64,000 nt of DNA from Moniliophthora roreri. Lineage: Eukaryota; Basidiomycota; Agaricomycetes; Agaricales; Marasmiaceae. The notes beneath the pieces were generated by a model that made no database searches, was not told the origin of the DNA, and saw nothing but the letters and a program-made list of their open reading frames with translations. Where the stretch lies: positions 186,001 through 250,000 of the forward strand of contig LATX02000240.1 in the NCBI GenBank assembly GCA_001466705.2, written 5' to 3'. Shown here piece by piece: positions 47,567 through 59,870 of this stretch; positions within the stretch are counted from its first letter, which is position 1, and every line of letters begins with the position of its first letter. Both the position numbers and the translations under genes were made by a program.

Positions 47567-49514
47567 GATTGATTACTTAGCTCATATTGACGATGATATT
47601 TAAATGGTGACCCGGAGCTACGAATCGCTCAAGCAATATGGGAACAAGAGCGGTCAGAGAACGGTTCAGAAGAATCTGTGAGAAGGGGACTGACAAGAGA
47701 ACTGTGATGGTTTGTGGAAACGTCGAGAGAAGCGCTGGTCTAGGCCCTTGTTTTACCTTTGCCGGCGGCTTCTCGTGGATAAAAAAAATCTCTCGACCCG
47801 TTCACATCGGCTATGACGATGATGACGCGTCATTCCAGACCATGGGACGCGGTCTCGAGGCGTTTCGTTCTTTCCTTTCGCCGTCATTTCCCTCTTGTAG
47901 ATCAACACTCCCAGTCAAGGTGGAGCTCTTCAAGAACAGATACCAATGCAGCACTGGCGAGCTGGAAGCAGTTTCAAAGTGAGTTTTGGTTAGCTTTAAG
48001 GCGGCAATTTCGCTGATACCATTCTCATAAAAACGCCAGGATACATGGTCTTGACTTCAGTCCTGAAGCTCGAGGCGACATGCAGATTCCATTATTGGTT
48101 CTTCCTTTCGATTACGGCGGTGAAGCTACCGGCCTCCTTTTCAGTCGATGTGCCGGTTAGCCGAGCAGTCAGTGCTTTCCTTCGCACTCTGGAATATCTA
48201 GCTGTCTCTCTCTCGTCCCATCTTTCTCATTGAGGCGTGTATATTGGAACCCAACGTCACTGCACCACGGAAGCTCAAAGCAGAGAGACTCGTACCCGAA
48301 AGCGGAGCATTGTATAAAGCATAGCAGGTCATTCATAATGGTGAGTTCCCAAGTTAGCTTCCTTGGCGCAACGCTAAATTCTGACGCTCACAGTTCATCA
48401 TCGATACGTGTAGCAGAAAACCCTCTGTTTTCTCGTCTGTGTTCATGGGCCATCGAGGTAATCCACGCATGATATAGTTCCGAGTGTTCAGATCAGCTTC
48501 CGATGCGTATACGTATCTCACATTCCCTTCCGTTGTACCTCACAATTGCCGCATTCCAGACGATACGGGCCGAGAACTACTTTCCGCCCGCTGCTCGGAG
48601 TAGCGAGCAGGTATACACGAACGATGCTGTCAGTTCATCTAGCCTGCACACCTACTTGGGGAAAAATAATGATACGATCGATATCTAGCCACTTGGCCAC
48701 TAAAGTTCCGCCTTTGACAGTCTCCACTCCACTTCGAAAGCTAGATGTCGATAAGAGAGTTCTGCGACTCAGGATTGCGGTTAGTCATGCTTCCAGCTAT
48801 CTTTTGACGGTACGACCCACGAAAGTGTAGCACTATTGCACTGCATCATATCGACAAGTATTGACGAGGCTGGTCTCATAATCTGGTCGCCTATTCTTCA
48901 TGAGTGTTATTAAGCTATTCGTTCTTCACGCTCACCGACTTTCACCGTTCTTGTATCTATTCTGCGGTACACTGCCCCAGTTCTACGCATGTTAGCTATT
49001 CAGGCCAATTGACATTGTGTTGCTGCTAAAATGCAGTCTCTGGTATGGGCATTTGGCGCAGTGGTAGTGCGTATGCTTTGCATCTCCAGTCCTGAAGCTG
49101 TTTACTCTTTTATGTATAAGGTCCAACGTTCAATCCCCAGGTCGTCCAGCTTTTGCGTCGGGAGCGAACTTCCATGATCTTCTGGGGTGACTATCACCTC
49201 TCCTTTTCAATAGCGCACTTTCGCACAGTGCCATAGCCTGTATAAGTTGGGCTTTCGATAATCTGCCCAGCATTCCCACCCGTTTCTAACCCCAACTTTA
49301 CGCTATGGGATGCGACCCGGCTTAGCTTCCACCTGAAAAAGTTAGCCATGATTGCGCCTTCGCCAATGACTTTAATTTAACCAGGGACCAAAGTCCTCGC
49401 TTTTATGTAAGTACGGGCCGGTTGCCTATCTAGTCACACTTGACAGACGGCATCTGTCTTTTTGCACATTCCCATCAGCGCAAAGCCGCCACTATAAAAG
49501 ATCAAATATTTCTA
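47567..49514. repeat. Esterase-P450 intergenic block, unit 1
   Basis: From the esterase start to the N at 49515. From about 48004 on it is practically identical to unit 3 (52283-53790; one 2-nt CT difference was seen near 48210) and clearly diverged from unit 2. Open frames inside it (for example 48045-48233, 48503-48688) recur in every unit but have no motif. I treat the block as noncoding. Confidence 0.85.
49047..49141 (+). ncRNA. tRNA-Ala-like sequence, unit 1
   Basis: It has an A box (TTGGCGCAGTGGTAGTGCG), an alanine-type anticodon loop (CTTTGCA, anticodon UGC), an intron-like insert, and a B-box-like GTTCAATCCCC. The acceptor and T stems pair poorly, so this is probably a tRNA pseudogene or SINE head. 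Confidence 0.5.
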
Positions 49515-49515
49515 N
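49515..49515. other. Assembly join (N)
   Basis: Left of the N the sequence ends just before the P450 start; right of it the sequence restarts inside the esterase. Confidence 0.95.
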
Positions 49516-49863
49516 ATTGCGCAAGATGTAGTTTTATGTACTTACCGGCTGTAAGCATGTTTCACCAAACTCGCTCGCGTCGAAAGACGTGACATTCCAG
49601 ATATTGGAATTTTTCAAAAGCGCCGGCCTCAGTCGTAATTCTCCGATAGGCGGTTCAGCGTATGGAATCCCTAGACCGTTCATAGTTTAGGAAACGCAGA
49701 ATGACATTACAATACAACAAAGAAAGTCACCTCCATAAAACTCAACGCCGTTCTTCACAGTTCCCGTGATAGAGGTTGTACCAAGTTGAACTTGTGGGTA
49801 TGCATACGAGAGCAATGCACTCAGAATGAAGCCACTGATGACTTGAAAGGGAGAGAAGAACAT
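49516..49863 (-). pseudogene. Esterase 5'-end fragment (second allele or copy)
   Basis: It repeats the first exons of the carboxylesterase (ATG at 49863; equivalent of about 47223-47566) with several substitutions and an extra ~10 nt in the first intron, and is cut off by the N. It is best read as the same gene from another haplotype. Confidence 0.85.
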
Positions 49864-51328
49864 GATTACTTAGCGCATAATTGACGATGATATTTAAATG
49901 CTGACCCGGAGCTACGGATTGCTCAAGCAATAAGGGAACAAGAACGGTCGGAGAACGGTTCAGAAGAACCTGTGAGAAGGGGACTGACAAGAGAACTGTG
50001 ATGGTTTGGGTCTAGGCCCTTATTTTATCTTTGCCGGCGGCTTCTCGTGGATAAAAAAAATCTCTCGACCCGTTCACATCGGCTATGACGATGATGACGC
50101 ATCATTCCAGACCATGGGACGCAGTCTCGAGGCGTTTCGTCCTTCCCTTTCGCCGTCATTTCCCTCTTGTAGATCAATACTCCCAGTCAAGGTGGAGCTC
50201 TTCAAGAACAGATACCAATGCAGCACTGGCGAGCTGGAAGCAGTTTCAAAATGAGTTTTGGTTAGCTTTAAGGTGGCAATTTCGCTGATACCATTCTCAT
50301 AAAAACACCAGGATACATGGTCTTGACTTCAGTCCTGAAGCTCGAGGCGACATGCAGATTCCATTATTGGTTCTTCCTTTCGATTACGGCGGTGAAGCTA
50401 CCGGCCTCATTTTCGGTCGATGTACCGGTTAGCCGAGCAGTCAGTACTTTCCTTCACACTCTGGAATATCTAGCTGTGTCTTTCTCTCGTTCCATCTTTC
50501 TCACTGAGGCGTGTATATTGGAACCCAACGTCACTACACCACGGAAGCTCAAAGCAGAGACTCGTACCCGAAAGCGGAGCATTGTATAAAGCGTAGCAGG
50601 TCATTCGTAATGGTGAGTTCCCAAGTTAGCCTCCTTGGCGCAACGCTAAATTCTGACGTTCACAGTTCATCGTCGATACGTGTAGCAGAAAGCCCTCTGT
50701 TTTCTTGTCTGCGTTCATGGGTCATCGAGGTAATCCGCGCATGATGTGGTTCCGAGTGTCTTCCGATGTGTATACGTATCTCACATCCCCTTCCGTTGTA
50801 CCTCACAATTGCCGCATTCCAGACGATACAGGCCGAGAACCGCTTTCCGCCCGCTGCCCGGAGTAGCGAGCAGGTATACACGAACGATGCTGTCGGTTCA
50901 TCTAGCCCGCACACCTGCTTGGGGAAAAATAATGATACGATCGATATCTAGCCACTTGGCCGCCAAAGTTCCGCCTTTGACAGTCTCCACTCCGCTTTGA
51001 AAGCTAGATGTCGATAAGAGAGTTCTGCGACTGGGATTGCGGTTAGTCATGCTGCCAGCTATCTTTTGACGGTACGACCCACGAAAGTGTAGCACTATCG
51101 CACTGCATCATATCGACAACTATCGACGAGGCTGGTCTCATAATCTGGTCGCCTATTCTTCTCATGAGTGTTATTAAGTTATTCGTCCTTCACGCTCACC
51201 GACTTTCACCGTCCTGGTTTGGTTTCTGGATCACAGTATTAATTCTGCGGTACACTGCCCTAGTTCTGCGCATGTTTGCTGTTCAGGCCAATTGACATCG
51301 TGTTGCTGCTAAAATGTGGTCTCTGGCC

Positions 51329-51423
51329 TGGCCGTTTAGCGCAGTGGTAGTGCGTATGCTTTGCACCTCCAGTCCTGGAGTTGGTTACTCTTTTATGTAT
51401 AAGGTCCAGCGTTCAATCCCCAG
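51329..51423 (+). ncRNA. tRNA-Ala-like sequence, unit 2
   Basis: Equivalent to 49047-49141. This copy is closer to a real tRNA at the 5' end (GGCCGTTTAGCGCAGTGGTA), with loop CTTTGCA and box B GTTCAATCCCC. Confidence 0.5.
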
Positions 51424-51884
51424 AACATCCAGTTTTAATCGTACCTCGCAAGATATTTGGGTGGTTACCTTCGGTAAACGCCGGGTCAAGAAACGAGTTC
51501 GTGTCACAGTTGTGACTTACCTTCTTCTGAACTTTCATAATCTTTACCTTGGCGGCGTCGGGAGCGAGCTTCCATGATCTTCTGGCGTGACTATCACCTC
51601 TCCTTTTCAATAGCGCATTTTCGCACAGTGCCATGGCCTGTATAAGTTAGGGTTCCGATAATCTGTCCAGCATTCCCACCCCTGTTTCTAACCCCAACTT
51701 TACGCTATAGGATGCGACTTTACTGGCTTCCACCTGAAAAAGCTAGCCATGATTGCGCCTTCATCAATGACTTTAATTTAACCAGGGACCAAAGTCCTCG
51801 CTTTTATGTAAGTACGGGCCGGTTGCCTATCTAGTCATACTTGACAGACGGCATTTGTACCTTTGCACATTCCCATCAGCGCAC

Positions 51885-51890
51885 TATAAA
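51885..51890 (+). promoter_or_regulatory. TATA box of the P450 gene (unit 2)
   Basis: TATAAA about 40 nt upstream of ATG 51926. The same element precedes the complete P450 copy. Confidence 0.55.
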
Positions 51891-51925
51891 GATCAAGTAT
51901 TTCTAGAACCTGTATCGAGTCCAAA

Positions 51926-52281
51926 ATGTCCTTGCTCGCTTACACGTCCCTTGCTGCTCTAGCTTATCTCCTTCTTCGATGGCTCAACAAACGACAGAGG
52001 CGACTGCCTCTTCCGCCTGGTCCAAAAGGGTATCCTATCATTGGTAATCTATTTGTGAGTCCCACTATTTGAATCGTGGCCCCGTATTTATTCCCTTTAA
52101 AGGACATGCCAACTTCATTTGTCGGCCATCACTTTGAGCGAGTGGGTAAACAGCTAGGTAGGCATTACTAGTCGCTTATCGGCGTTTCAAGCTAATGATC
52201 AGCTTAAAAGATACGGATATCATTTACCTCAATGTCGCTGGGACACCTACCATTATCTTAAACTCATTCGAAGCATCATTT
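51926..52281 (+). pseudogene. Cytochrome P450 5'-end fragment (second allele or copy)
   Basis: MSLLAYTSLAALAYLLLRWL is a membrane anchor, followed by the Pro-rich hinge LPLPPGPKGYPIIGNLF, DMPTSF and YLNVAGTPTIILNSFEASF, then the N at 52282. It differs from the full copy by a few residues (A for V, I for T, A for T). Confidence 0.85.
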
Positions 52282-52282
52282 N
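52282..52282. other. Assembly join (N)
   Basis: Left of it a P450 exon is cut; right of it the intergenic block restarts. Confidence 0.95.
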
Positions 52283-53326
52283 CAATTTCGCTGATACCAT
52301 TCTCATAAAAACGCCAGGATACATGGTCTTGACTTCAGTCCTGAAGCTCGAGGCGACATGCAGATTCCATTATTGGTTCTTCCTTTCGATTACGGCGGTG
52401 AAGCTACCGGCCTCCTTTTCAGTCGATGTGCCGGTTAGCCGAGCAGTCAGTGCTTTCCTTCGCACTCTGGAATATCTAGCTGTCTCTCTCTCTCGTCCCA
52501 TCTTTCTCATTGAGGCGTGTATATTGGAACCCAACGTCACTGCACCACGGAAGCTCAAAGCAGAGAGACTCGTACCCGAAAGCGGAGCATTGTATAAAGC
52601 ATAGCAGGTCATTCATAATGGTGAGTTCCCAAGTTAGCTTCCTTGGCGCAACGCTAAATTCTGACGCTCACAGTTCATCATCGATACGTGTAGCAGAAAA
52701 CCCTCTGTTTTCTCGTCTGTGTTCATGGGCCATCGAGGTAATCCACGCATGATATAGTTCCGAGTGTTCAGATCAGCTTCCGATGCGTATACGTATCTCA
52801 CATTCCCTTCCGTTGTACCTCACAATTGCCGCATTCCAGACGATACGGGCCGAGAACTACTTTCCGCCCGCTGCTCGGAGTAGCGAGCAGGTATACACGA
52901 ACGATGCTGTCAGTTCATCTAGCCTGCACACCTACTTGGGGAAAAATAATGATACGATCGATATCTAGCCACTTGGCCACTAAAGTTCCGCCTTTGACAG
53001 TCTCCACTCCACTTCGAAAGCTAGATGTCGATAAGAGAGTTCTGCGACTCAGGATTGCGGTTAGTCATGCTTCCAGCTATCTTTTGACGGTACGACCCAC
53101 GAAAGTGTAGCACTATTGCACTGCATCATATCGACAAGTATTGACGAGGCTGGTCTCATAATCTGGTCGCCTATTCTTCATGAGTGTTATTAAGCTATTC
53201 GTTCTTCACGCTCACCGACTTTCACCGTTCTTGTATCTATTCTGCGGTACACTGCCCCAGTTCTACGCATGTTAGCTATTCAGGCCAATTGACATTGTGT
53301 TGCTGCTAAAATGCAGTCTCTGGTAT

Positions 53327-53421
53327 GGGCATTTGGCGCAGTGGTAGTGCGTATGCTTTGCATCTCCAGTCCTGAAGCTGTTTACTCTTTTATGTATAAG
53401 GTCCAACGTTCAATCCCCAGG
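53327..53421 (+). ncRNA. tRNA-Ala-like sequence, unit 3
   Basis: Same sequence as 49047-49141. Confidence 0.5.
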
Positions 53422-53763
53422 TCGTCCAGCTTTTGCGTCGGGAGCGAACTTCCATGATCTTCTGGGGTGACTATCACCTCTCCTTTTCAATAGCGCACTT
53501 TCGCACAGTGCCATAGCCTGTATAAGTTGGGCTTTCGATAATCTGCCCAGCATTCCCACCCGTTTCTAACCCCAACTTTACGCTATGGGATGCGACCCGG
53601 CTTAGCTTCCACCTGAAAAAGTTAGCCATGATTGCGCCTTCGCCAATGACTTTAATTTAACCAGGGACCAAAGTCCTCGCTTTTATGTAAGTACGGGCCG
53701 GTTGCCTATCTAGTCACACTTGACAGACGGCATCTGTCTTTTTGCACATTCCCATCAGCGCAC

Positions 53764-53769
53764 TATAAA
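53764..53769 (+). promoter_or_regulatory. TATA box of the P450 gene
   Basis: TATAAA about 40 nt upstream of ATG 53805. Confidence 0.55.
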
Positions 53770-53804
53770 GATCAAATATTTCTAGAACCTGTATCGAGTC
53801 CAAA

Positions 53805-56148
53805 ATGTCCTTGCTCGCTTACACGTCCCTTGCTGTTCTAGCTTATCTCCTTCTTCGATGGCTCAACAAACGACAGAGGCGACTGCCTCTTCCGCCTGGT
53901 CCAAAAGGGTATCCTACCATTGGCAATCTATTTGTGAGTCCCACTATCTGAATCGTGGCCCCGTATTTATTCCCTTTAAAGGACATGCCAACTTCATTTG
54001 TCGGCCATCACTTTGAGCGAGTGGGTAAACAGCTAGGTAGGCATTACTAGTCGCTTATCGGCGTTTCAAGCTAATGATCAGCTTAAAAGATACGGATATC
54101 ATTTACCTCAATGTCACTGGGACACCTACCATTATCTTAAACTCATTCGAAGCATCATTTGAATTAATGGAGAAAAGGTCGAACATCTATGCAAGCAGGT
54201 ACGTTTTCCTTCGTACCAATATCCGAGCTTCTGACGGTTACGTAGACCGAAACTTCCCATGCTGGAGTTGTACGTCTTACTTCTAAATCAGATGACAGTC
54301 TCACTTATTGAATCGGCTAATCTTTCAGAATGGGGTATGGACCGAATAAGCGTTGTCATTCCACACTTTACGGGTTTCTAACTCCTCTCACAAAGATGGG
54401 ATCGTGATTTCCTCATGATGGAATACGGGAAGGACTGGAAAATGCACAGGAAACTCTTTGTCCAGGGTGAGTGGTGGTTATCGAGCTCGCAGATCCTGAT
54501 CGTGCTGAGTATGACATACTCGAAGAATTTCCTCAGGCTGAGACGGGGAAACACGACTCTCCAATTGTCACGGGTAACAGAACACTTCTGGCGAACATAC
54601 TCAATGATCCTGAGAACTATCGAGAACACATTCGCAAGTAGATAACATATTTTCTGCTTCATTATTGTCAGTACTGATCATGATTCGTGAATTTAGCATG
54701 GTCGGCTCTATAATCATATCCATCACATATGGCATTGATACCAAACCTCAATCCGACCCACATCTCGAGAACGCAGAAAAGGCGCTCGACGCGTTTCTGG
54801 AAGCCGTCAATCCCGGACAATTCACAGTCGTACGCCTCACTACTTTCTGGAACACAGCTCGGACACTGATATCAAGATCCAAACAGAATGCTATTCCGTG
54901 GCTCAAGTACCTTCCTGATTGGTTCCCCGGTGCGGCGTTCAAAAGACAGGCAAAGGAATGGAAGAGCCTGTATCAGAAAATGGCAAATGTACCTTTCAAA
55001 GTCACAAAGGACAATATCGTGGGTGACAGTTTACATTCCTTCAAAAGCTTGAACCGAGACTCAATTTACGTCAAGTCCAAGGGTATCGCCCGGGAATCTT
55101 TCGTATCGGACGCTTTACAGAAGCTGTTTGACAGCGCAGGCTTTGAAGTCGGGTACACGAAGGATATAGTCAAGGAAACAGCTGCAAGCATGTACGAAGG
55201 TATGTTATTCTAGCTTGCGTTGTCGTAGCTTCCACCTGATGAAAGTAGCGGGAACGGATACTGCCCACACAGGACTTATGTCTTTTATACTGGCAATGCT
55301 GTGTTTCCCTGAATACCAAGTCAAAGCGCAACAAGAGATTGATCGAGTCGTTGGGTCTGAAAGACTTCCTGACCTTGGTGATAAGGATTCCTTACCCTAT
55401 TGCAACGCGATTATGCGTGAGGTATCGAGGTCTGCTCTAAAATCGATTCGTTTCATTACCAAAGGTACTCAGGGGTCTGATTTCTATGCAGATGGTTGCC
55501 TGTTGCATCGTTGAGTCAGTTACTATGCCCAATTTTATCGGGGGGTACTCACCATGGAATTGAAATATTAGTCATCCGCTATATCTACTATGAAGATGAA
55601 TACCGCGGCTATCGCATTCCAAAAAATTCAACGATTCTTTCAAACGCCTGGTTAGTCTTCCTGACCTTTTTTCAATGAACTATCCTTATTGATCTTCCTA
55701 TGACTCCAAGGGCAATATCTCACGACGAAGACACGTATCCATCTCCAGAACAATTCAACCCCGAGCGATGGATTAAAGACGACAAGCTCGATACCGATAT
55801 GAGAGATACGACCGCTATCTTTGGTTTTGGGAGAAGGTTCGCTGTTCGCGTTTATTCGCTCTTCTTCTCCTGAGGTTAAGGAAACATAGAATATGCCCCA
55901 GGAGGTTTGTCGCCAACTCAATGATGTTTCTGACGATCGTGACTATCCTTGCGGCATTTGATATCGGAAAGTCAGACGGTGAGGATGAGCCGAAAGTGGA
56001 GTATACTTCTGCGATACAGAAGTAAGTCATCAGTCGATATAAATTTCAGAGGCTATATGTCTTTTGCAGTCGACCCGTTCCTTTCAAGTGCAAAATCAAG
56101 CCGAGGTCAGAGGTCCATGCACGTTTAGTGCGAGAAGGTTTTCATTGA
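53805..56148 (+). CDS. Cytochrome P450 monooxygenase (CYP64-like style), haem loop altered
   Basis: ER-anchored haem monooxygenase with about a dozen exons. N-terminal anchor MSLLAYTSLAVLAYLLLRWL and hinge LPLPPGPKGYPTIGNLF; then DTDIIYLNVTGTPTIILNS, RPKLPMLELMGWDRDFLMMEYG, DWKMHRKLF (C-helix), ISITYGID, a helix-I motif AGTDTAHTGLMSF, and VKAQQEIDRVVGSERLPDL. The K-helix region is IMREVSRWLPVASL, followed by DEYRGYRIPKNSTI, FNPERW, and the haem loop FGFGRRICPRRF, ending LVREGFH at 56148. Two oddities: the loop Gly (normally CPGRF) is AGG/Arg at 55900-55902; and between SL and DEYRGY two in-frame ~30-nt stretches lie where homologues have none, without clear splice sites. Both could impair activity. 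The substrate is unknown. Confidence 0.8.
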
Positions 56149-56398
56149 GGCTCAACGAGATACAGTTTATACTCATTAGATTCGACACCCTGCTCATATA
56201 CATTCGCCAGTTCCTCGTAGCACTTTCCCGATTGAGTTGTTGAAAAGCCCTGCTTCGCTGGGGTAATTATGTACATTGGTCCATGGAGGCCAAGCCATTC
56301 GAGGTTACCATCTTGGGGAGAATGGCGGATAGGAGCCTAGTCATAGGAGAGGGGAAAGCTAGTACAGGCAAGCTCTGGGGTTTGATTTGACTACGTCT

Positions 56399-56638
56399 TT
56401 AGGCTAGAAGTGGAATACTTACAGACTTGATGCGTAGCCGGAGTACCCCGATACTTTGTACAGCAAACACATTACATCCGATGATTTGTAGGCATTTCGT
56501 GATCCTCGCCGGCTCGCATCTAGCTCGCATATATTGAGACTTGTACATCTCTCGTGTTGCAAGAGGGTGAAAGAGCCGACAAGTCAGACTGAGATGAATA
56601 AGCGCCGTGTCCGTGTATAGTTGAATATCTCTCCCCAA
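56399..56638 (-). other. F-box-like fragment
   Basis: DTALIHLSLTCRLFHPLATREMY resembles the second half of a fungal F-box (substrate adaptor of SCF ubiquitin ligases). No leading LPxEIL segment or leucine-rich repeats were found nearby, so it is probably a fragment. The minus frame at 56667-56981 upstream is unrecognised. Confidence 0.4.
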
Positions 56639-56981
56639 GCTCGGTCGGAGTGCGCATGTGAATGATTTAAAGCGCTGGTTCCATTTTCAATTGAAGATGA
56701 ATGCCGAGTGCTATCATTCTTTGATTGCTCTTGAGAATTCTGCTACTAGATAGCCAATCCAAATCGAGTAATCCTTGCCATAAACCAGTTGCATATATAC
56801 TGAAAGAAGCTGGGTAAAGGATGGCAATGAGGAGACCATACTTGTCGTCGTCACCGGAAAAAGTGTGTCGGCGGTTGCCAGAGTTCCGGCTCATGGTCAC
56901 GTTATTTATTCGGCTCCGGTTGAAGCACCGTTCTTTTTCTTTGACCGTCACCTTGCATTCCTTTCGTGATCCCCCAGACAC

Positions 56982-58750
56982 ATAGTCACAGATATGGACT
57001 ATGGAAACGATCCACTAACAAATATCCCAGGCCTGCCTTCAAGATGCGAAAGATGAGGAACAAAAACCAGGAAGAGAAAAGCGGCAAAATAGCATGGTTC
57101 TAGCAACGAGACGGCGATAGCGTTTAGAGTGAGGGGTACTATTTGGAAAAGGAGTAAAAGTGTGTACTATCCACAGATTATCGATGTCACCGTACTAACA
57201 CGTCATGACTTGCTAGGTCCCCAATCGCTCGGAGAGACTAGGATTGACCGGGTCCGATGGATAGAGTCTACAACCGGGACTACCTAGATACTTCAAACTT
57301 ACATTTGGACAAATGAGAAGCACCCACTTTTCTTGCGATGTCACTTAATGCAAGCATCACATCGCACTACACGTTCTCATACGACTCAAGGTCCTCCCTA
57401 TCTCTTTGACCCACGACCCGAATGAAAGTACAAACAGTTCTCCGCCACACTGCAACGACATCTACCCCTTATACTCTCAGTCTATACCTTCCGCATCTGA
57501 TACCCAGGTCCCGGTACTCTATTTCATTGTCCTCACATCAAGGAGCTCGTGCTAAGGCGCTTTTTTCATCCCTAGACTTGCGACCCAAAAGTTGCTGGGC
57601 TCCTCTGGCCTTCTGAAAACTGGGAATGTCGCAGCTCCTCCTACAGAGACGCAGTAGAAGTCTTGAATCCCATACCACAAGACGCAAACTCGCTGAAGAG
57701 TTGAAACATGTTTTGCCGACTATTCGAACGCCCTCGACGCTACCGTATGAATCTCAAGAGAACGGAGTCCCGAACAGAGCTTTTTGGTTTCCTTCCACAC
57801 TAGGCAAGTCTCGTTCTATCCGTCTCATACAATTAAGTGCTGATGAACCGCATAAGTATGTGCAGATCGTGAGGCAGATAGGATGGGAACGTTGGAAAGG
57901 TACGCCATATGTCATTCTTCGTGTCACCTGTGTTCATCCAGAAAACCGTCCGGCGTTTTAATGGATGCGAGGGCCTAACCTACACATGCGTAAGTGATGC
58001 TCCCTTCTCTCCATACTAAACGTCCGTGGACATTGCTTCTGCTGGAATACCATAGTACCGATAATATGTGGTACGGCGAAGCTGGATTGGTTCGTAGCCC
58101 GTTCTCAGACATGCAGTTCTAATTCCGACGGGAACTGATAAGGTCCGGAACGAGTTTGGTGTCTACTCTTCCCGATTCATATTGCCTACTGGCTCGGATA
58201 TACCCGTTGAAGGCGTCAATCCGCTTGTAGAGGTCTATGCTATGACGACTAGAGTCGGTAAGCAGGGAAGGTTCAAGGAATCCTCATGGGCCAGAAGGAT
58301 GATAGTTGCCAAATTCAATTGTGATATGTTTAGTTAACTTTTTGATTAATTGTACCCAGAACGAAACCTCACGAATCTAGAAGAATTGTGAGTTAAGTCG
58401 GTTCAGCTGCAGTTTGCAATATGTACGGTTTGTAATTCAGGAATGACAATTGAATCAGCTTAAATCTCTTTCTCGGGAGACGTTATAAGCTCAATAGGAA
58501 ATAGATTTCGTCATACTCTCGGAGGATGTTATGAGGATCTCGGCACAAAAACTATAATAAGTGAAGAATCATGTAGTGGAACTTGATGGAGAGGTGGATA
58601 TAGATTAAAAATAAGGGTAATGTAAATGGAAAGACTACTCATCCGAAACTTTGAAAGAGCGAATGAAATGGAATTAACGTGACGCCCTCGAGTTCCAATG
58701 TTATATCCGAGTGCCGCGTGTCCTATAGGTATGTCTCCACCATAATGCTA
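56982..58750. other. Region without a confidently recognised gene
   Basis: A plus-strand open frame (57626-57961, MSQLLLQRRSRSLESHTTRRKL...) has ordinary composition but no known motif. From about 58320 the sequence becomes AT-rich and leads into the satellite region. Confidence 0.4.
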
Positions 58751-59036
58751 CATTGTGGCCTAAAATCCTTTTTGGCCCAAATTGGAGGTTCCCATGATTT
58801 ACTTTGTACAAAATTTTTTTCCCTTATTCTAACATCCAATAAGTACTAGGAAACAGCTATAGTCAGTATCTTTTCTTGAAATCCCCTTTTGAAATAAATT
58901 GCAAAAAACTGCTATTAGTTTTGAGAAAAGGCTTGCACATTGAGACTCCAGCTGATCAGACTGTCATGATACATACCTCAAAATGCTCTTGTATACTGTC
59001 TGAATATGGGGCTATCTCTTGCTAGTCAATAGCTTT

Positions 59037-59870
59037 AGTTGTTCTCAAGATATGACCTGATCTTTGTTTTACCGCTGCCAATTTTCGAACTTCTACTTAT
59101 ACATGTACATTGGGTCTTCCAGTGATCACAATACCTTGGTGGGTGTTTCAGTGTGCCAGTAGATATCCAATAGTCTGTAAAATAGGTTTTCTAGCTGGCT
59201 GGATCACCACATCCCTTTTGGCATATAGACTTTGAAAATACTATCTATTTTGAGAGTGGTACTTTGTATTGATGCTTGTACTGATTGAAATTTCAGGCTT
59301 AATGGCTCAAAATGACAGGGATATTTTTCTGCTCATGGGGGTATCTCTATCTAGTCAATGGGACAAGTGGCTTCCAAAATATAAGCTGATCTTTATTTTA
59401 TTGCAAGTAGTTTTTTGAACTTTTGGTTATAGCTCTGGATTCAGGATTGTATGGATTACACTGCTTTGAGGTGTGTTTCAGCATGTCAAGGTGGGTACCA
59501 GGAGTTGTTATATAGGTTTTTTAATCAATCTGATCACTATATTTGCTACTGCATGTCAAAGATTAAAATACTACCTGAATTGAGGTTGTGATTGCAAATT
59601 GGGTTGTCTACTGACCCAAATGACATGTTTGATAGGTCAAAATGACAGAAGTATTTTTCTTATTATGAGAATATTCTTTTTCAGTTCAGAGCTCCAGTGG
59701 TTCTCAAGATATGCCTTGATCTTTTCTAGATTCCTAGCAGTATGTGAAATCCTGCTTACAAGTCTGTATTGAGTCTTCCACATATTATATGGCCTTACCA
59801 GGTATCCCAACAAGTCTATACATATTCAATAAGCTCTACAATAGGGTTATTGGGACATGTAGGGGTGTCT
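59037..59870. repeat. Degenerate ~320-bp tandem satellite, about three units
   Basis: Units start near 59037, 59355 and 59692. Each has (G/C)TTC(T/C)(C/A)AA(G/A)ATAT, TGATCTTT, a GAACTT or similar core, GGGTCTTCCA-like text, TTTCAG(C/T)(A/G)TG and a (T/A)ATAGG(T/G)TTT end. Intervals of 318 and 337 nt. The region has no CpG after 59088. Confidence 0.65.

Larger units (their letters stand above)
49864..51925. repeat. Esterase-P450 intergenic block, unit 2 (diverged allele)
   Basis: Same block as units 1 and 3 but with many single-base differences and an extra stretch of roughly 115 nt at about 51433-51555, between the tRNA-like sequence and the shared GCGTCGGGAGCGA string. Confidence 0.85.
52283..53804. 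repeat. Esterase-P450 intergenic block, unit 3
   Basis: Same allele as unit 1. It runs directly into the complete P450 gene. Confidence 0.85.

Noticed and set aside
47638..48830. Several open frames of 60-114 codons in the intergenic block, repeated at 50006-51000 and 52323-53110
   Set aside because: They recur only because the block recurs, overlap each other in different frames, differ between alleles by frame-changing indels, and have no motifs.
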